A stretch of DNA of 64,000 bases from contig OX104127.1 of NCBI GenBank assembly GCA_944470555.2, positions 68,533,646 to 68,597,645 on the forward strand, in the 5' to 3' direction. The position numbers were made by a program, and so were the translations under genes. Under the pieces are notes generated by a model. The model was not told where the DNA came from, made no database searches, and saw only the letters and a list, made by a program, of their open reading frames with translations. This document shows positions 45,070 through 55,944 of this stretch, piece after piece. Every line of letters starts with the position of its first letter. Position 1 is the stretch's first letter. The DNA is from Heterobilharzia americana. Lineage: Eukaryota > Platyhelminthes > Trematoda > Strigeidida > Schistosomatidae.

Positions 45070-45390
45070 TTGGAATCCATCATGGAATGACATCAGTTGG
45101 AGGCACATTGGAAACCTGGAGGCACTGGACAGCTGTTTTATCCCAGTATGAGATTCCTCAACAGTGCGCACCCATGGCTCTTCCCCTCAAGGCATCGAAC
45201 CCAGGACCTTCAGGTTCCATGACCAGTACGTTACCATTGACTCACTGGGTTGGAATTCAATCGCCCGGACGGAGTCATGGGTGGGCAGTACTGAGGAGTC
45301 CCGTGCTAGGACGAAACAGGTGTCTAGTCCTCCCAGTTTTCCAATATTCCCTCAACTGATGTTAGTTCATAATGAATCCCATTTTAAAAT
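45070..45390. repeat. Second hammerhead SINE family, inverted pair with outward tails
   Basis: The left arm (45070-45170) is minus strand and the right arm (45275-45390) plus strand. Outer tails match in reverse complement (catggaatgacatcagttgg against caactgatgttagttcataa). Inner flanks match too (gggtgcgcactg against gggtgggcagtactg). The middle, read on the minus strand, carries a tRNA-like stretch (atggtaacgtactggtcatg and box-B-like gggttcgatgcc). Only the left arm has the complete head-hammerhead-tail order. Confidence 0.7.
45281..45336 (+). ncRNA. Hammerhead motif, second family (core intact)
   Basis: CTGAGGAG, a four-pair stem II (gtcc/ggac), CGAAAC, aggt and GTC are present. Stem III can form AC/GT. 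Stem I is weak (cagta against tagt). The antisense partner at 45121-45169 has a good stem I (cactg/cagtg) but a damaged core (TTGAGGAA and ATAAAAC). Confidence 0.55.
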
Positions 45391-45425
45391 CAATCAATAA
45401 ACCTCAATATAGTATTAGTCTATTA

Positions 45426-45436
45426 GTTAAATTGTA
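45426..45436. repeat. Target-site duplication of LINE copy D (left)
   Basis: gttaaattgta is identical to 47241-47251. Confidence 0.85.
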
Positions 45437-47240
45437 TTATTATTATTTGTCCCTTAGGTTGGAACATAGGATGGAACATAGGGCTTCAGTAGCACGCCTC
45501 CATTGTACTCCATTCTCTGCAGTCTTTTGAACCTCGCTCCATGACTGCCCACAATCTTTCATTTCTTCATCACACCATCTCGTCCATGTGACCCTCTCCT
45601 CGGACTCCCGACTCGTCGTTTCCCATCTGGGTTCCATTCGAGTACCTGGCCGTGGCTGCACTGCTGGTGGTATTTGTGGACTAGTTCCAGGTGCTGGTGG
45701 TGGTGGTGGTGGTCGACTCAAGAGATTTTTGAAGTGGTCAGCCCATCGTCTTCTTTGTTTCTCCTCTCTGGTGGTAACCAAGTTCCCTTCACTATCTCTG
45801 ATTGACTTCTTCTGAGTTGATCTCTTCCCTCCCAGATAGTAAGTAACCTGGTTATTTGATATGAAGTTGTCAGGTCTGTGTCTCTCCTACCAGCAGCCTG
45901 TTGTGCTTCACTTGCCAGTGTGTCGTAGAAGTGTCTTTTGTCTTTGCGCGTACTCTTCTTCCCTTCTTTGTCTGGTGTAGTGATTTATAAGTTGTGTTCA
46001 GTTCTTCTTTTCGTTGTTCATCCATGCAGTGGTTCATCTTCTGCTTCACCATCCTCCTCTCCCTGCTTTATCAGCTTCCATGTGTCAGTGGAGACCGATT
46101 CTTTATCTACTTTCTTCCTTCCTAACAGGGTTATGCAGGTTTTTTTTCACATAGCTTTCAAAGAGCTCCAGTACTCATCCATACAGATTTCTTAAGGGAT
46201 TCTGCTCGATACCTCCCATTTTGTTTTGACGCCTGACGTGAAGATTTCCTTTGCACTTTCGTCCTTCAGTTTCCGAGTGTTTTACTTGGACTATGGTCTA
46301 TCACCAACTTCCTTTAAGGCTTTCAATTCGATTTGGAAGGTTTCTTGCACTAGATAGTGGTCTGAGTCTACATCGGCTCCCCTACTTGACCTTGTGTCCA
46401 GTAGGCTGCGTCTCCACTTTCTTCAAATTGAGATGAAGTCGATCTGACTTTTAGTGTAGTGTGTCCTGGTGTCTGGTGAAGTCCATATCGCTTTGTGTAT
46501 ATCCTTGTGCTTGAACACAGTGCCTCCAATCACCAAATCGTTGAATGCGCAGAATTCTGCAAACATTTCTCCATTCCTGTTCATTTCACCGAGTGCTTCT
46601 TGACCCATGGTTAGTTCTCTTCTTGTGTTGTCCGCTCCGAATTTGACATTCATATCGCCCATTAGAATTTTGATGTCGCCAGCTGAGGTTTTGTCCAGTG
46701 TTGATTGCAGTTGTCTGTGGAATTCCTCCCTCTTCTCTTCATCTGCATTATTTGTGGGTGCGTAGTGTGGCACTGTATGATTGTGACTTCCCTTCCCTTT
46801 GGGTTGAACCTTGCTGTTATGATCCTGGAGGAGATTGGCTCCCACTGTATAAGAGCCTGCGATGCTCTCGGAGACATCATGATAGCCACTCCCTCCGTGT
46901 GCTCGTGGTTGTCGTCTGGGTGACAACATCGGAGTAGATTATTGACTCTCCAGTTGATAGTTGGGAGAGTCCACCTGCTTTCGCAGATTCCTAGCACTTC
47001 TATGCTATACCTTCTCATCTCCTTTGCAATCTGGGGGGCCTCACTGGGTTCAAACATAGTGCGGACATTCCATGTCTCCACTTTTACTTTCACTTTCATC
47101 GAGAGAAGACACATCGGCTAATTGGCTTCCTGAAGTCTTTCACCGACCGGCGTCATTTCGTCTCTCCGATTGCAGAGAGGAATAATTTTGTTTTTATTTT
47201 TTTATATTCTGTCTGTGCTTTGAAGTTTCTTTAGCGGTTG
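45437..47240 (-). mobile_element. LINE copy D, RT core deleted, slightly 5'-truncated
   Basis: Flanked by an 11-bp target-site duplication with a short (ATT)n tail at the left. The minus-strand endonuclease is well preserved (46929-46423: GDMNVKFGADN, IWTSPDTRTHYTKSQIDFI, uninterrupted where copies B and C are shifted). The protein at 45781-45443 passes from [20 protein letters not shown] directly into [20 protein letters not shown], removing the whole RT palm and thumb, and the frame stays open. The last 110 or so bases of the 5' UTR seen in copies B and C are absent. Confidence 0.88.
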
Positions 47241-47251
47241 GTTAAATTGTA
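47241..47251. repeat. Target-site duplication of LINE copy D (right)
   Basis: gttaaattgta, partner of 45426-45436. Confidence 0.85.
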
Positions 47252-47469
47252 CTCATTCAAAATTTAACGCACTGTAAGCAGCTGATTGAGTTAGAGTCTG
47301 ATGATTGTCCGATATTTAGCAGTTTGCAAAATATTCTAATGAATGTATTAAGTCCGTCATCGGTCGTATTACATTACCTCCCACACCACTGTAAATGGAT
47401 TTTTAGGCGGAGTTCATTGGAAATCGGCAATCTTTGCAATTTTGTTCAACATACTGAATATTTACTTGG

Positions 47470-47765
47470 TTTTGGCTGGCAGAGGAATCCAGGACGCATG
47501 TTTCGTCCTATTTCGGACTCGTCAGCTTGATGCACCTGCATCCCAGTGAGTGGTGTTGCTTCCATTGGGACTCGAACCTCATACTCACCGCTTCAAACGC
47601 CAAAGCGTTATCCACTGGGCCACTGATGCATGATTGCCATCTCTTGTACAACGCGTATTAGTTATAACTATTTGTTGGTATACTTGTAATTCTCTGTTTT
47701 TGTACTGGATCTAATTGTTCGACCTCTGTTAACATATGGGCTCCTATGCGGATGCCCAAGTAAAT
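47470..47765 (-). repeat. Sm-alpha-like hammerhead SINE, left arm of an inverted pair
   Basis: Minus strand order: cgcataggagcccatatgtt, aattacaagtat, head ggcccagtggataacgcttt, box-B-like gaggttcgagtcccaatgga, caacaccactcactgggatg, then the hammerhead. It is the best preserved copy in the window. Confidence 0.85.
47484..47540 (-). ncRNA. Hammerhead ribozyme (best preserved)
   Basis: On the minus strand: stem I 5' side atcaag, CTGACGAG, stem II tcc/gga closed by g-c with loop gaaata, CGAAAC, atgc, GTC, then stem I 3' side ctggat (five of six pairs). All core bases match the hammerhead consensus (CUGANGA, GAAA, UH). This layout is that of the Sm-alpha ribozyme with a minimal stem III. Predicted cleavage follows GTC. 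Activity is inferred, not shown. Confidence 0.8.
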
Positions 47766-47796
47766 TACCATAATAAATATTCAGGCAATATTTACT

Positions 47797-47890
47797 CATA
47801 TGCATAGGAGCCCATATGCCGACAGAGGTCGAACAATTCGATGCAGTATAACAACAGTGAATTACAAGTATATCAACAAATAGCTATACT
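47797..47890 (+). repeat. Sm-alpha-like tail, right arm of an inverted pair
   Basis: gcataggagcccatatgccg, gaggtcgaacaattcgatgc and gaattacaagtatatcaaca mirror 47670-47756 in reverse complement, making a near-palindrome with a spacer of about 40 bases. Confidence 0.85.
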
Positions 47891-48505
47891 GAATATTGTT
47901 GGAAATTGATCATTCGACTACTCATTTTTATACCTGTACATTCGAAAATAGATAAATACAATGATAGAATTTTCTCTTTACCGTGGTCTTATTTATGTAC
48001 TATCTACCTTCGTTTATATTTCATTTCGTATTGCATCTGTTTATCATCTTATCTACATATTTCATCATTATGTTCATTTATTTATATTTACCAGATATCA
48101 AATCTTACTGTTCACTGCATTTCATAAAAACTATTGAGATCATGTCTTGTGTTGCATAATATCATTCCATTCCCTGTATACATCTACTGGTTAAGCTTGA
48201 TCTTCGACCGGAAACTTGACTCGAACATTCTATCATTTTATTTGTCTGCTTATTTATGAATGTACAACTGTGAGAATGACTGGTCCAAAAGATAATTATC
48301 TTCACTAGAACTTCTTTCCGTACTTCAGTGACTAAATGTGGATTCTTCCTTTTTTTCAATGAGTTGTTTATACGTTAGTGAAGTAGGGCGCAGATTGGCC
48401 TATTGACGATTTCTCATGTAAGCATTTGGTGAATAAGTTTCGACATGTTATTTGCAATTTCATTGGTCAGTGAACGGCTAAAGAAATGGGTAACCTCAGT
48501 AAAAA
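47891..48505. other. Upstream flank of gene 2, nothing recognised
   Basis: AT-rich sequence. No exon is supported; the open frame at 47906-48127 has no motif. Confidence 0.45.
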
Positions 48506-48605
48506 CAACATCACTTACTGGGGTGCAGGTACATCCAGCCGAAAAGTTCCAAATAGGAGGAATCGCTCGTTTGGATTCTGCTAGTCACCGAAATCGAAAT
48601 GGGTA
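48505..48605 (+). repeat. Sm-alpha-like fragment, degenerate
   Basis: acaacatcacttactggggt and gcaggtacatccagccgaaa, then gttccaaataggaggaatcg and ggattctgctagtcac. The core is destroyed (CCGAAAAG, GGAATC). It lies about 165 bases upstream of the gene 2 start. Confidence 0.7.
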
Positions 48606-48769
48606 GCTAATTAGTTAGTCATCATTTATTTTTATTGTCAGCTGTCTGCTTTCTGATTGGTTCATGCAGTCTTATTCATCGTTGCTGGATTGGCTAATAG
48701 AATCTTAATACCTGTCTACCACACTATCTGTTCAGAACGCTGACAACTATATGCCATTTGTATACAATC

Positions 48770-49800
48770 ATGTCTCGTGTCTGCTTGGCCTTCCTTGTTT
48801 TCTTTAGCATACTGATTTTTATATCGCTGTTATCCTTATGCTTACTGCATCCATTTATTTCTTTTCTAATTAGCAGACAGACGCGTCTTGTTCCAGGATC
48901 TACTATGTATCCAGAATGGTTAGAACCTTCAGTCCCTGTTTATGCACAATTTTATTTCTTCAATCTAACGAATCCAATCGAATTTCAAGCTGGTCAAAAA
49001 CCCTGTGTACAACAACTGGGACCGTATACATACCGTGAAAAGCGTATGAAAATCAATATTTCAATAGATAATGAATTAATCAGTTATCGAGAAATCAGAC
49101 AATATTATTTTGATGCAAATCTCTCAAACGGTACAGAAATGGATTTAATTACGGGTGTAAACTTAGCCTTATATCGATTGCAGCTAAGATGAATTCTGTA
49201 CCGTGGTTTATTGATCGAATAGTGGAACAGATAGAGAAATACTTTCACGATGGTTTAATATTAACAAAAACTGTAAATGAATTGTTGTGGGGCTATGAAG
49301 ATGAATTTTTAAAAGCTTTATCGAAAATTGGACTAGCAATACCGACAACACATATTGGCTTACTAATGAATATTAACAATACAGTGAGCGATTATGTTAC
49401 AGTTGATAATGGTCGAATCAATAGTAGCATGGTTGGTCAAATAGTTAAATTTCATGGGAATGAGACATTATCCTATTGGACAACACCAACTGCTAATATG
49501 ATTAACGGTTCTGACGGTACAATATTTCATCCATTCATAAAGAAAGAAGATAAACCTTACATCTTTTCTGCAGATATCTGTCGTTCACTACAATTTATTG
49601 CTAATTTAACGACTCAGATTAACAATTTACCAGTCATTAAATTTATACCAATGCCCGATACATTTAAATCACCAAAAACATATGAAAAGAATAAAGGATT
49701 TTGTTTAAATTGGCCTGATTGCTTTGATGACGGTGTCTTAGATATGTCATCGTGTCAACCCGGTTCAGCTGTGGTAATGTCGCAACCGCACTTTTTAAAT
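48770..49800 (+). CDS. Gene 2: CD36/SR-B/LIMP-2-like scavenger receptor, first coding exon, frameshifted
   Basis: The ATG at 48770 is the first after an in-frame TAG at 48698. The N-terminus holds a membrane anchor (AFLVFFSILIFISLLSLCLL). Lumenal CD36-family features follow: YFFNLTNPIEF, LGPYTYREKR, VNELLWGYEDEF, LSYWTTPTANMINGSDGT, FHPFI, FSADICRSL, GVLDMSSCQPG and SQPHFLN, with several N-glycosylation sequons. Family members bind lipids and lipoproteins at cell or lysosomal membranes, and a CD36-like protein is known at the schistosome tegument. The donor gtaagt at 49801 ends the exon where the family would continue with about 200 more residues and a second membrane segment, not found here. 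At 49171-49173 the frame shifts: an extra AT/TA dinucleotide in cttatatcg separates ITGVNLAL from SIAAKMNSVPW. This is either a pseudogene, a null allele or a sequencing error. The high conservation elsewhere argues for error or a very recent lesion. Confidence 0.88.
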
Positions 49801-49894
49801 GTAAGTTTCAGTGATTTCTTCCTTGTTTTGTTTCATCAGCTGGATTTATTTAGCCAGAACTAGTTATGGCAAAATACATCTACCTTGGTGCTGG

Positions 49895-50180
49895 TGCCTC
49901 AGTGGTCTGGTGGTTAGTTCTCTGGCATTTGAAGCGATGGGTACTAGGTTTGAGTCTCAGTAGGAACAACACCACTCACTGGAGTGTTGGTACATCCAGC
50001 CAGCAAGTCACAATTAGGACCAGACATATGTCATAGATTCTACTACTAGTCACCTAGATGAATACGACATTTGAATATCCAGCAGTAGCAATTCATTCTC
50101 ATACGAGCCTATCTGCTAACAGAGGTCGAGAAATTCTACCCAGTATCGCAACAGGAAATTACAAGTATCGAATGACAGTT
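49895..50180 (+). repeat. Sm-alpha-like SINE with degenerate hammerhead
   Basis: Head gcctcagtggtctggtggtt, box-B-like taggtttgagtctcagtagg, acaacaccactcactggagt, and a decayed hammerhead (ccagccagcaagtcacaatt, GGACCAGACATATG) are followed by tail cgagcctatctgctaacaga. It lies in the first intron of gene 2. Confidence 0.8.
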
Positions 50181-51200
50181 TAGAGACTTTTTTCTCAGCC
50201 AATGACTTTGCATCCAACCGTAATTTCCTTCAACTTCAGTAAGTGAGTTGTATCATCATATAACATACAAACAAATTCTTACTAGTTGTTTTCCGTATTC
50301 GTAACCAAACATAGAGTATTGTCTACATACCACAAATGCTTTATATAGCCGTTAGACTATTGACCCAGTGAAACTCCTGTGGCCCATTTTCGAGTTCTCT
50401 CACATACGTTTGTGAATGTATGTGTTTCAGTGTTCTATTGAGTGTTAATATCGAGTAAGTAAAGCCTATATGAAGCAAATAGCGTTACACATTATGTAGT
50501 GAAATATTCGTGTATATTTTTAATTTAAACAGCGAAGAAAACGTCGAAGTAAAATGATTACTAGAATAAAGGGAATTTTCTGTGTAGTAATATCACTGAG
50601 TTAAGTTGGACAATTGTGTGTGTAATTATGTAATTCATCTGCCTCAAGGTCAGTCTGCTTCGTGGATTCACGTCAGTTAGATAACCCGTGAAAATCGGAG
50701 GGTACTTCAAAATCGTTTTGTCTTACCCTGAAAATCCTTAGTACTGCACACCTAAGATCACTCTGGGGACCATCCGAAAGCCTCTAGACCATTTCATTAT
50801 CTTTTTAGTGAAGGTGTATCTCGGTGAATTAAGGCTAGTGGTTCCTGGCTGGCTAAAAGGTTATATTATATGCCTTTAGGTAATGAATTTGTCTTATAAC
50901 CTAATATGTAAACGCCTACACCAGACTGAGCAACAATGCTTTTATCATTATCAATACACCACTAAGTTAAGGTGAAACGAACTGATTTTTCAAGTCGGTA
51001 ATATCTAGAAAATAATCGAGAACCATCCATCCGCATACTCAATTGCCCTGACTACACAAATCTCTACCCTGAATGATGTGAATTCCTCATCAGCAATTAA
51101 ATCAAGTTTCTGTAAAACACATTGTCTTAGATGAGGTAGACATAATCAAGTGGAAAAAGTTCAAAATCTTAACTGGGTTTCCATCTTAAGACAAAAATGG
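50181..51200. other. Gene 2 intron, nothing recognised
   Basis: No exon with CD36 C-terminal motifs is seen on either strand. AT-rich and without repeat families that I recognise. Confidence 0.5.
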
Positions 51201-51726
51201 TCAAAGAACAATTTGCTTTTTGGTAGACACTAGCAACGATTGTGGGCATGAGGGTAGTACTAAGGAAACTATAGTAAATCTTCACATTCTAGTTCCATCC
51301 CGGTGTCACTATTGAAAACATTAACTCGCTCTAATTATTCTTCTTCTGAAAACACTTACTGTGTTGAACAGTTGTAGCACTAAAGGCGAATAAAGAGAAC
51401 ATATTACTGTTCGCAAGTCGGGTTCCGCGTACCGGTCTGGTCTGGGTCCTGCAGGGAGATGTAGTCCGCCTGGTTGGGGTTCTTAAGATGAGGAGTCTTG
51501 GTTACATGGTTGAAAATCCGTCACTATAGTGCACACGTATTCACTTTTCTTCATATTCTGAAGCTTGGGTTTTCTCACTAACCCTTATCTTCAAATTGTT
51601 TGTTATCTCAAACAACTTCATCTACTTGGATATCACTCTTGTTCTATCCATGTGTTGACTGGAGGATGTTGCTTGCGTCAGCTGTTCAGTGCTTCTGAAT
51701 TCCCAGTGGTTCGCTAGATGAAGATG
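51201..51726 (+). mobile_element. RTE-like 3' fragment, first copy of a duplicated block
   Basis: Frames near 51470-51660 give AWLGFLR, LVTWLKIRHYSAHVFTFL and FVISNNFIYLDITLVLSMC, a decayed form of the RTE C-terminus and tail. Nearly identical to 61296-61829, which has about 8 extra bases at the aagcataa site. Confidence 0.6.
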
Positions 51727-51734
51727 ATGTATTA
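51727..51734. repeat. Possible target-site duplication of LINE copy E (left)
   Basis: atgtatta, matching 53604-53611. Only 8 bp, so chance is possible. Confidence 0.5.
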
Positions 51735-52150
51735 TTACCATATAATTATTTTCCCTTAAGCTTCCTAGTGGGAAAAAGAGATTCAGTAACACGTCACCAT
51801 TTCACTCTCTTCTCCGCAGTCTTTCCAATCTGACGACACCACTGCCCAGAAGCCCTCATTTCTTCCTCACACCAACTCCTCCATGTCATCCTCTCCTCGG
51901 ACGCCTAACTCGTCGTTTCCCATTCGGCTTCCACTCGACGGTCTGGCTTGGCGCGTGATGTCCTCGAATAGCCTCCTCAGTTTATGCCAAATCTATCTCC
52001 ACTTCGTTGGACGATAGGTTGCTGGTTGGTTCGTTGCCAGCCAGAGTGAGTTCCTTGCCGCTTGTTCTTATTATTCCGACCATCTGGTCTTCAGTATCTA
52101 GCGAGCGTAGGCGGCAGCTTTTGATAATGCATGTCTGTAGTTTGTTGTTG

Positions 52151-52182
<32 letters not shown>

Positions 52183-53603
52183 GTTGGTTGGGTATCTTCA
52201 TCACCTCTGTCTTCTCCACGTTCACCTGAAGGAGATCTCGTATTCGCTACCTCGTCTCCTCTGTCAACTTGTTAGTTTTCGCCTGTAGATCTTCGAGTTT
52301 GTACGACAAGACATTAAACATAAATCATCGTCGGCGAAACCCAAATCTTCTAGACTCCCTTCATCGGTCTGGCCAGCGTATGCCCATCTTCTCACAGCTC
52401 CTCACAGTCTCTTGCATGATCCAGTCCACTCGAGTCGACCACAACCAGGAAGATCATCTGTGATAGTAGGTGGCAACCTTGTCTTACTCCTGTATTCACT
52501 TCAAAGGCATCTCTGAGCTTTTCACTGCCAATCACTTGACTGGCATGTAGCATCATCGTCATGAAGCATATAGCTGTTGAATGAGGTTGATAAGGGTTTG
52601 TGGCACTAAAACCGAGGTGTTGAAGTAGCTGCCTGACAAATTATTTCTCGGTCAACGCTATCGAAGACCTTTTCAAAGTCGATGAAGTTGAGGTTGAGTT
52701 GAGTTGACAGTCATTCTATGCCTCGTTCTATGATGATGCGTGGTGTAGTGTTGCAATTTGATCCGCACATGATTTGTTCTTCCACAAGCCAGTCAGTCAG
52801 TCAGTCTGATCCGGTGGCAATTTTGAATTCAGAGCATTGTTTAGTCTCTCTGCAGGATGATGCGGCCTAATATCTTGGTTGCTTTGAGTGGACTGGGACG
52901 GGAGGATGATTCCGCGCCAGTTCTTGCGAAGACTGATGTCGCCCACGCTTGTTTTGGAGTTTGACAAGGTAGCTCTTCTTCCAATCAGCAGGCAACTTTC
53001 CTTCCTTCCTACCAAACCTTCTACAGTGGAAGTGGTATGGGCATGTCCACTGGTGTCTCTGCGTTTGTTTTCAGTGCTTCTGGAGAAATTCCATCTGGTC
53101 CTGTTGTTTCCCCTGATTGCAGCAGTTTTATGGCATTCAGGACTTAAATTCTGCATTTGTCGGAGGGTTTGTGTTCACTGATAGTTCTGTGGCTGCACTG
53201 CTGGTGGTATTTGTGGACTAGTTGCAGGTGCTGGTGGTGATGGTGGTGGTGGTCGACTCAAGAGATTTTTGAAGTGGTCAGCCCATCGTCTTCTTTGTTT
53301 CTCCTCTCTGGTGGTAATCAGGTTCCCTTCGCTATCTCTGATTGACTTCTTCTGAGTTGATCTCTTCCCTCCCAGATAGTAAGTAACCTGGTTATTTGAT
53401 ATGAAGTTGTCTGGTCTGTGTCTCTCCTACCAGCAGCCTGTTGTGCTTCACTTGCCAGTGTGTCGTAGAAGTGTCTTTTGTCTTTGCGCGTACTCTTCTT
53501 CCCTTCTTTGTCTGGTGTAGTGATTTATAGGTTGTGTTCAGTTGCTCTATTTGTTGTTCATCCGTAAACTGTACTATACTGATTTATCCTCTGCTTCACC
53601 ACC
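51735..53603 (-). mobile_element. LINE copy E, 5'-truncated and internally deleted
   Basis: Minus-strand family sequence from the C-terminus to the RT N-terminal linker (right end at cttcaccacc). Frames are heavily broken (for example a frame at 53156-52797). At about 52145-52160 the sequence passes from tgcatgtctgtagtttgttg directly into the (TTG)n(GTG)n tract. Copy F has about 0.28 kb more here, so the deletion used the ttgttg microhomology. It also lacks 13 bases (ccttctgcatatt) near 52004 and carries one extra gtca at 52795-52802. Confidence 0.8.
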
Positions 53604-53611
53604 ATGTATTA
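53604..53611. repeat. Possible target-site duplication of LINE copy E (right)
   Basis: atgtatta, followed by a run of seven A. Confidence 0.5.
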
Positions 53612-54240
53612 CAAAAAAATACGGAATAATGTTAATGATAATTTATTCACTCATACAAACAATTTCTTCGAAATTCATTTTTTGAATAGTGATATTTGTA
53701 TCTACTTATGTCGATAATGTAATGTATGATGGTGGATTCCACAGTTTAGCAAATTTTCACTAGTTCAAGCAGTGTGGACACGTATGGAAGGCACTGTTGT
53801 AATTGTTTCTTAGTATTGTATTCTTCTTTTTCCCCTGCCACCCGTTTCCTTTCAAGCTCTCCATAATACATGAATAAAATGTTCCAAATGAAGTACACTT
53901 CAAGGTGTTACTTGTTGTAATAATTGACAGTATAAAAGGTCTAAGTGACTTTGAAATAGGGGAGAATGTTTGCAGCTCACAGAATCCACGATTAAACAAC
54001 TCAGTCCAGAGAACCCAATACAATCAAGATCTAAGTAACTGTTCAACTATATGGTTCATTATCATTTTTTTGTAGGTACAAAGTTCTGTTACATCTGTTC
54101 CGATCATAATCAATTCTTTGATACTTCGGCATTAAGTTACGACAATAAAAACTCCTAAATGGAAGTATCTGAATTTAATCAATCATATATTGTACCACTT
54201 TAAACATAGAAAACCAAGGGGAGTAAACCAACATTGAAAT
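53612..54240. other. Gene 2 intron, nothing recognised
   Basis: AT-rich sequence; the minus-strand open frame at 53760-54023 is not recognised. Confidence 0.45.
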
Positions 54241-54440
54241 ATTTGTTATTCATCATGGACTGACATCAATTAGCGAAATACTGAAACCTGGGAGCACCGG
54301 ACAACTGTTTTGCCCTGATATGGGACTCCTCATCAGTATGCATCCCTGACCCCGCCGCGCAATTTGAAGGTCTTGAGTACCGGAGCTACCAGGTTTCCGG
54401 TGTTTCGACAACTGATTTCGGTCCATGACGAACACCAACT

Positions 54441-54441
<1 letters not shown>
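54240..54441. repeat. Second hammerhead SINE family, inverted pair
   Basis: The minus-strand arm (54240-54360) reads actgatgaggagtcccatat, GGGCAAAACAG, ttgtccggtgctcccagg and tail gatgtcagtccatgatgaat. The right side (54385-54441) carries the same tail on the plus strand: accaggtttccggtgtttcg and actgatttcggtccatgacg. The core has CAAA in place of GAAA. Confidence 0.65.

Positions 54442-54442
<1 letters not shown>

Positions 54443-54491
<49 letters not shown>
54443..54491. repeat. (TA)n microsatellite
   Basis: About 24 TA units between a hammerhead SINE tail and the C-terminus of a CR1-like element. Open frames through it on both strands are artefacts. Confidence 0.95.
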
Positions 54492-54492
<1 letters not shown>

Positions 54493-55480
54493 TTGTCTTC
54501 CATGAAGGAAGACGTGAAGAGAAGTGGGGATCCAGAGAATATCTGTCATAAGATAAAATATTTCTAGCCAGATGTCTATCCACAACCTCATTTATGAGCA
54601 TGGTTAGTGGTGTACCACTTGCTCTACTAACAACCTTCAAGATCCTACGCAATAAAACGTAGACTTTTATCCGCAGTTTAGGAAAGAATAAGAGGGGAAA
54701 ATAAATGAGTATAGGTCAAACATAGGAATTAATGAAACGTAAGAGTAGAGGCTGAGTTATGCAAGACACTCTGAGTTTCCTTAAGTAGATCATAGCGGAT
54801 GATTTTCTTGGAAGTCACTAAGATATGAGGCGACCAAAAAAGATCAGAAGAAAAGCATAAGCCAAGACGGGTCATACTTGTTGCATTCTCTATAATACAG
54901 CCGTCTAAAAGACAAGAGTAATAGGACTGAAGTAATGTGCAAAGGTCTTGGTCACGTCTTAAGCCAAAACTAACAGTTTAACATTTGGAGGGACTGAGTG
55001 TAAGACTTTTTAAGGAAGACCGGTAATTTATTTCGGTTAAGAAGCTATTAAACTGAGAACAATCTGAAGAGGAAATGATCATCTTAGATACTGTTAGATC
55101 ATCTGAGTTGAGGTTGGTAAGCCATGCAAAAGAAAGAGAAAATAAAGGGAGAATGAACAGCACCTAGAAGCATACCGACTTCACTAAGTAGCAAAGAAAA
55201 GCACTTAACTCCGTATGGAGCGTACTGTTTTCTATCGGAAAAACAAGAATAAAATCAGTTCGCAATCTAGGACTCAACGTGGGTTCTGGCAACCCTGTTT
55301 AATAAAAGGGGTCCATGAACAGAATCAGAGGCAGAATTGAAATCTACAAAAGTAGATCTAAAATTCTTACTGATAAGTTAAACCTGAGAACTTCAGTGAG
55401 ACGAATATTTTCTCTTTGATAGGTATTTGAATGTGTCATCAACACTACAGATGGCTTAGTGAGACATATGCCAAGTTTGT
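54492..55480 (-). mobile_element. CR1-like non-LTR retrotransposon, C-terminal half, minus strand
   Basis: Minus-strand frames contain LPLFSLSFAWLTNLNSDDLT, CSQFNSFLTEINYRSS, TLSPSKC, LGLCFSSDLFWSPHIL, and at the left LRRILKVVSRASGTPLTMLI followed by VVDRHLARNIL and DPHFSSRLPSW. The order matches the RT thumb and C-terminus of the plus-strand copy at 56.9-58.2 kb. The catalytic segment is decayed. Confidence 0.75.
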
Positions 55481-55596
55481 CATTTTCTATCCACGTCAAG
55501 ATTTGATTGGTCACCAGAAATTAACATGGCTGAGACAATAGACACGAAGTGAATACCAATGGCTAACCGATATAGCTGTGTAATCTTTAGTGCTGA

Positions 55597-55742
55597 GCAC
55601 TGATCGAAGTTTATCGACAACCTTTGTAATACGGGCATTAAGCTAAGCAATGTTGTACAGCGTACAGTGCACTGTAGCTACACGTCATTTACCCTGATGG
55701 TTACATTCAAAAACGTGGTCGATAAACTTCGATTAGTGATCA
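55597..55742. repeat. Short inverted repeat
   Basis: cactgatcgaagtttatcga at the left and tcgataaacttcgattagtg at the right are reverse complements with one mismatch, separated by about 100 bases. The family is unknown. Confidence 0.65.
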
Positions 55743-55944
55743 ATTCATGAACAAAAACTCGTCATGTGGATCATGAATATCTGAGTGGTGCAGTATCTGA
55801 CTTTAGTAGTGAATGCTGCAGGCTTGAATCATCGAGGGAATATCGGTTTCTTCACGGTTACAGATACGTCTCACTGGTGAGTGCCAACAAGCAGGGAATT
55901 TAGATCCACGGATTTCTGCCAACTGATCCCCAACATATAACAAC

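Noticed and set aside
48758..48769. TTG at 48758 as the start of the CD36-like protein
   Set aside because: A non-ATG start is not expected here. The ATG at 48770 is the first after the upstream in-frame stop and directly precedes the membrane anchor.
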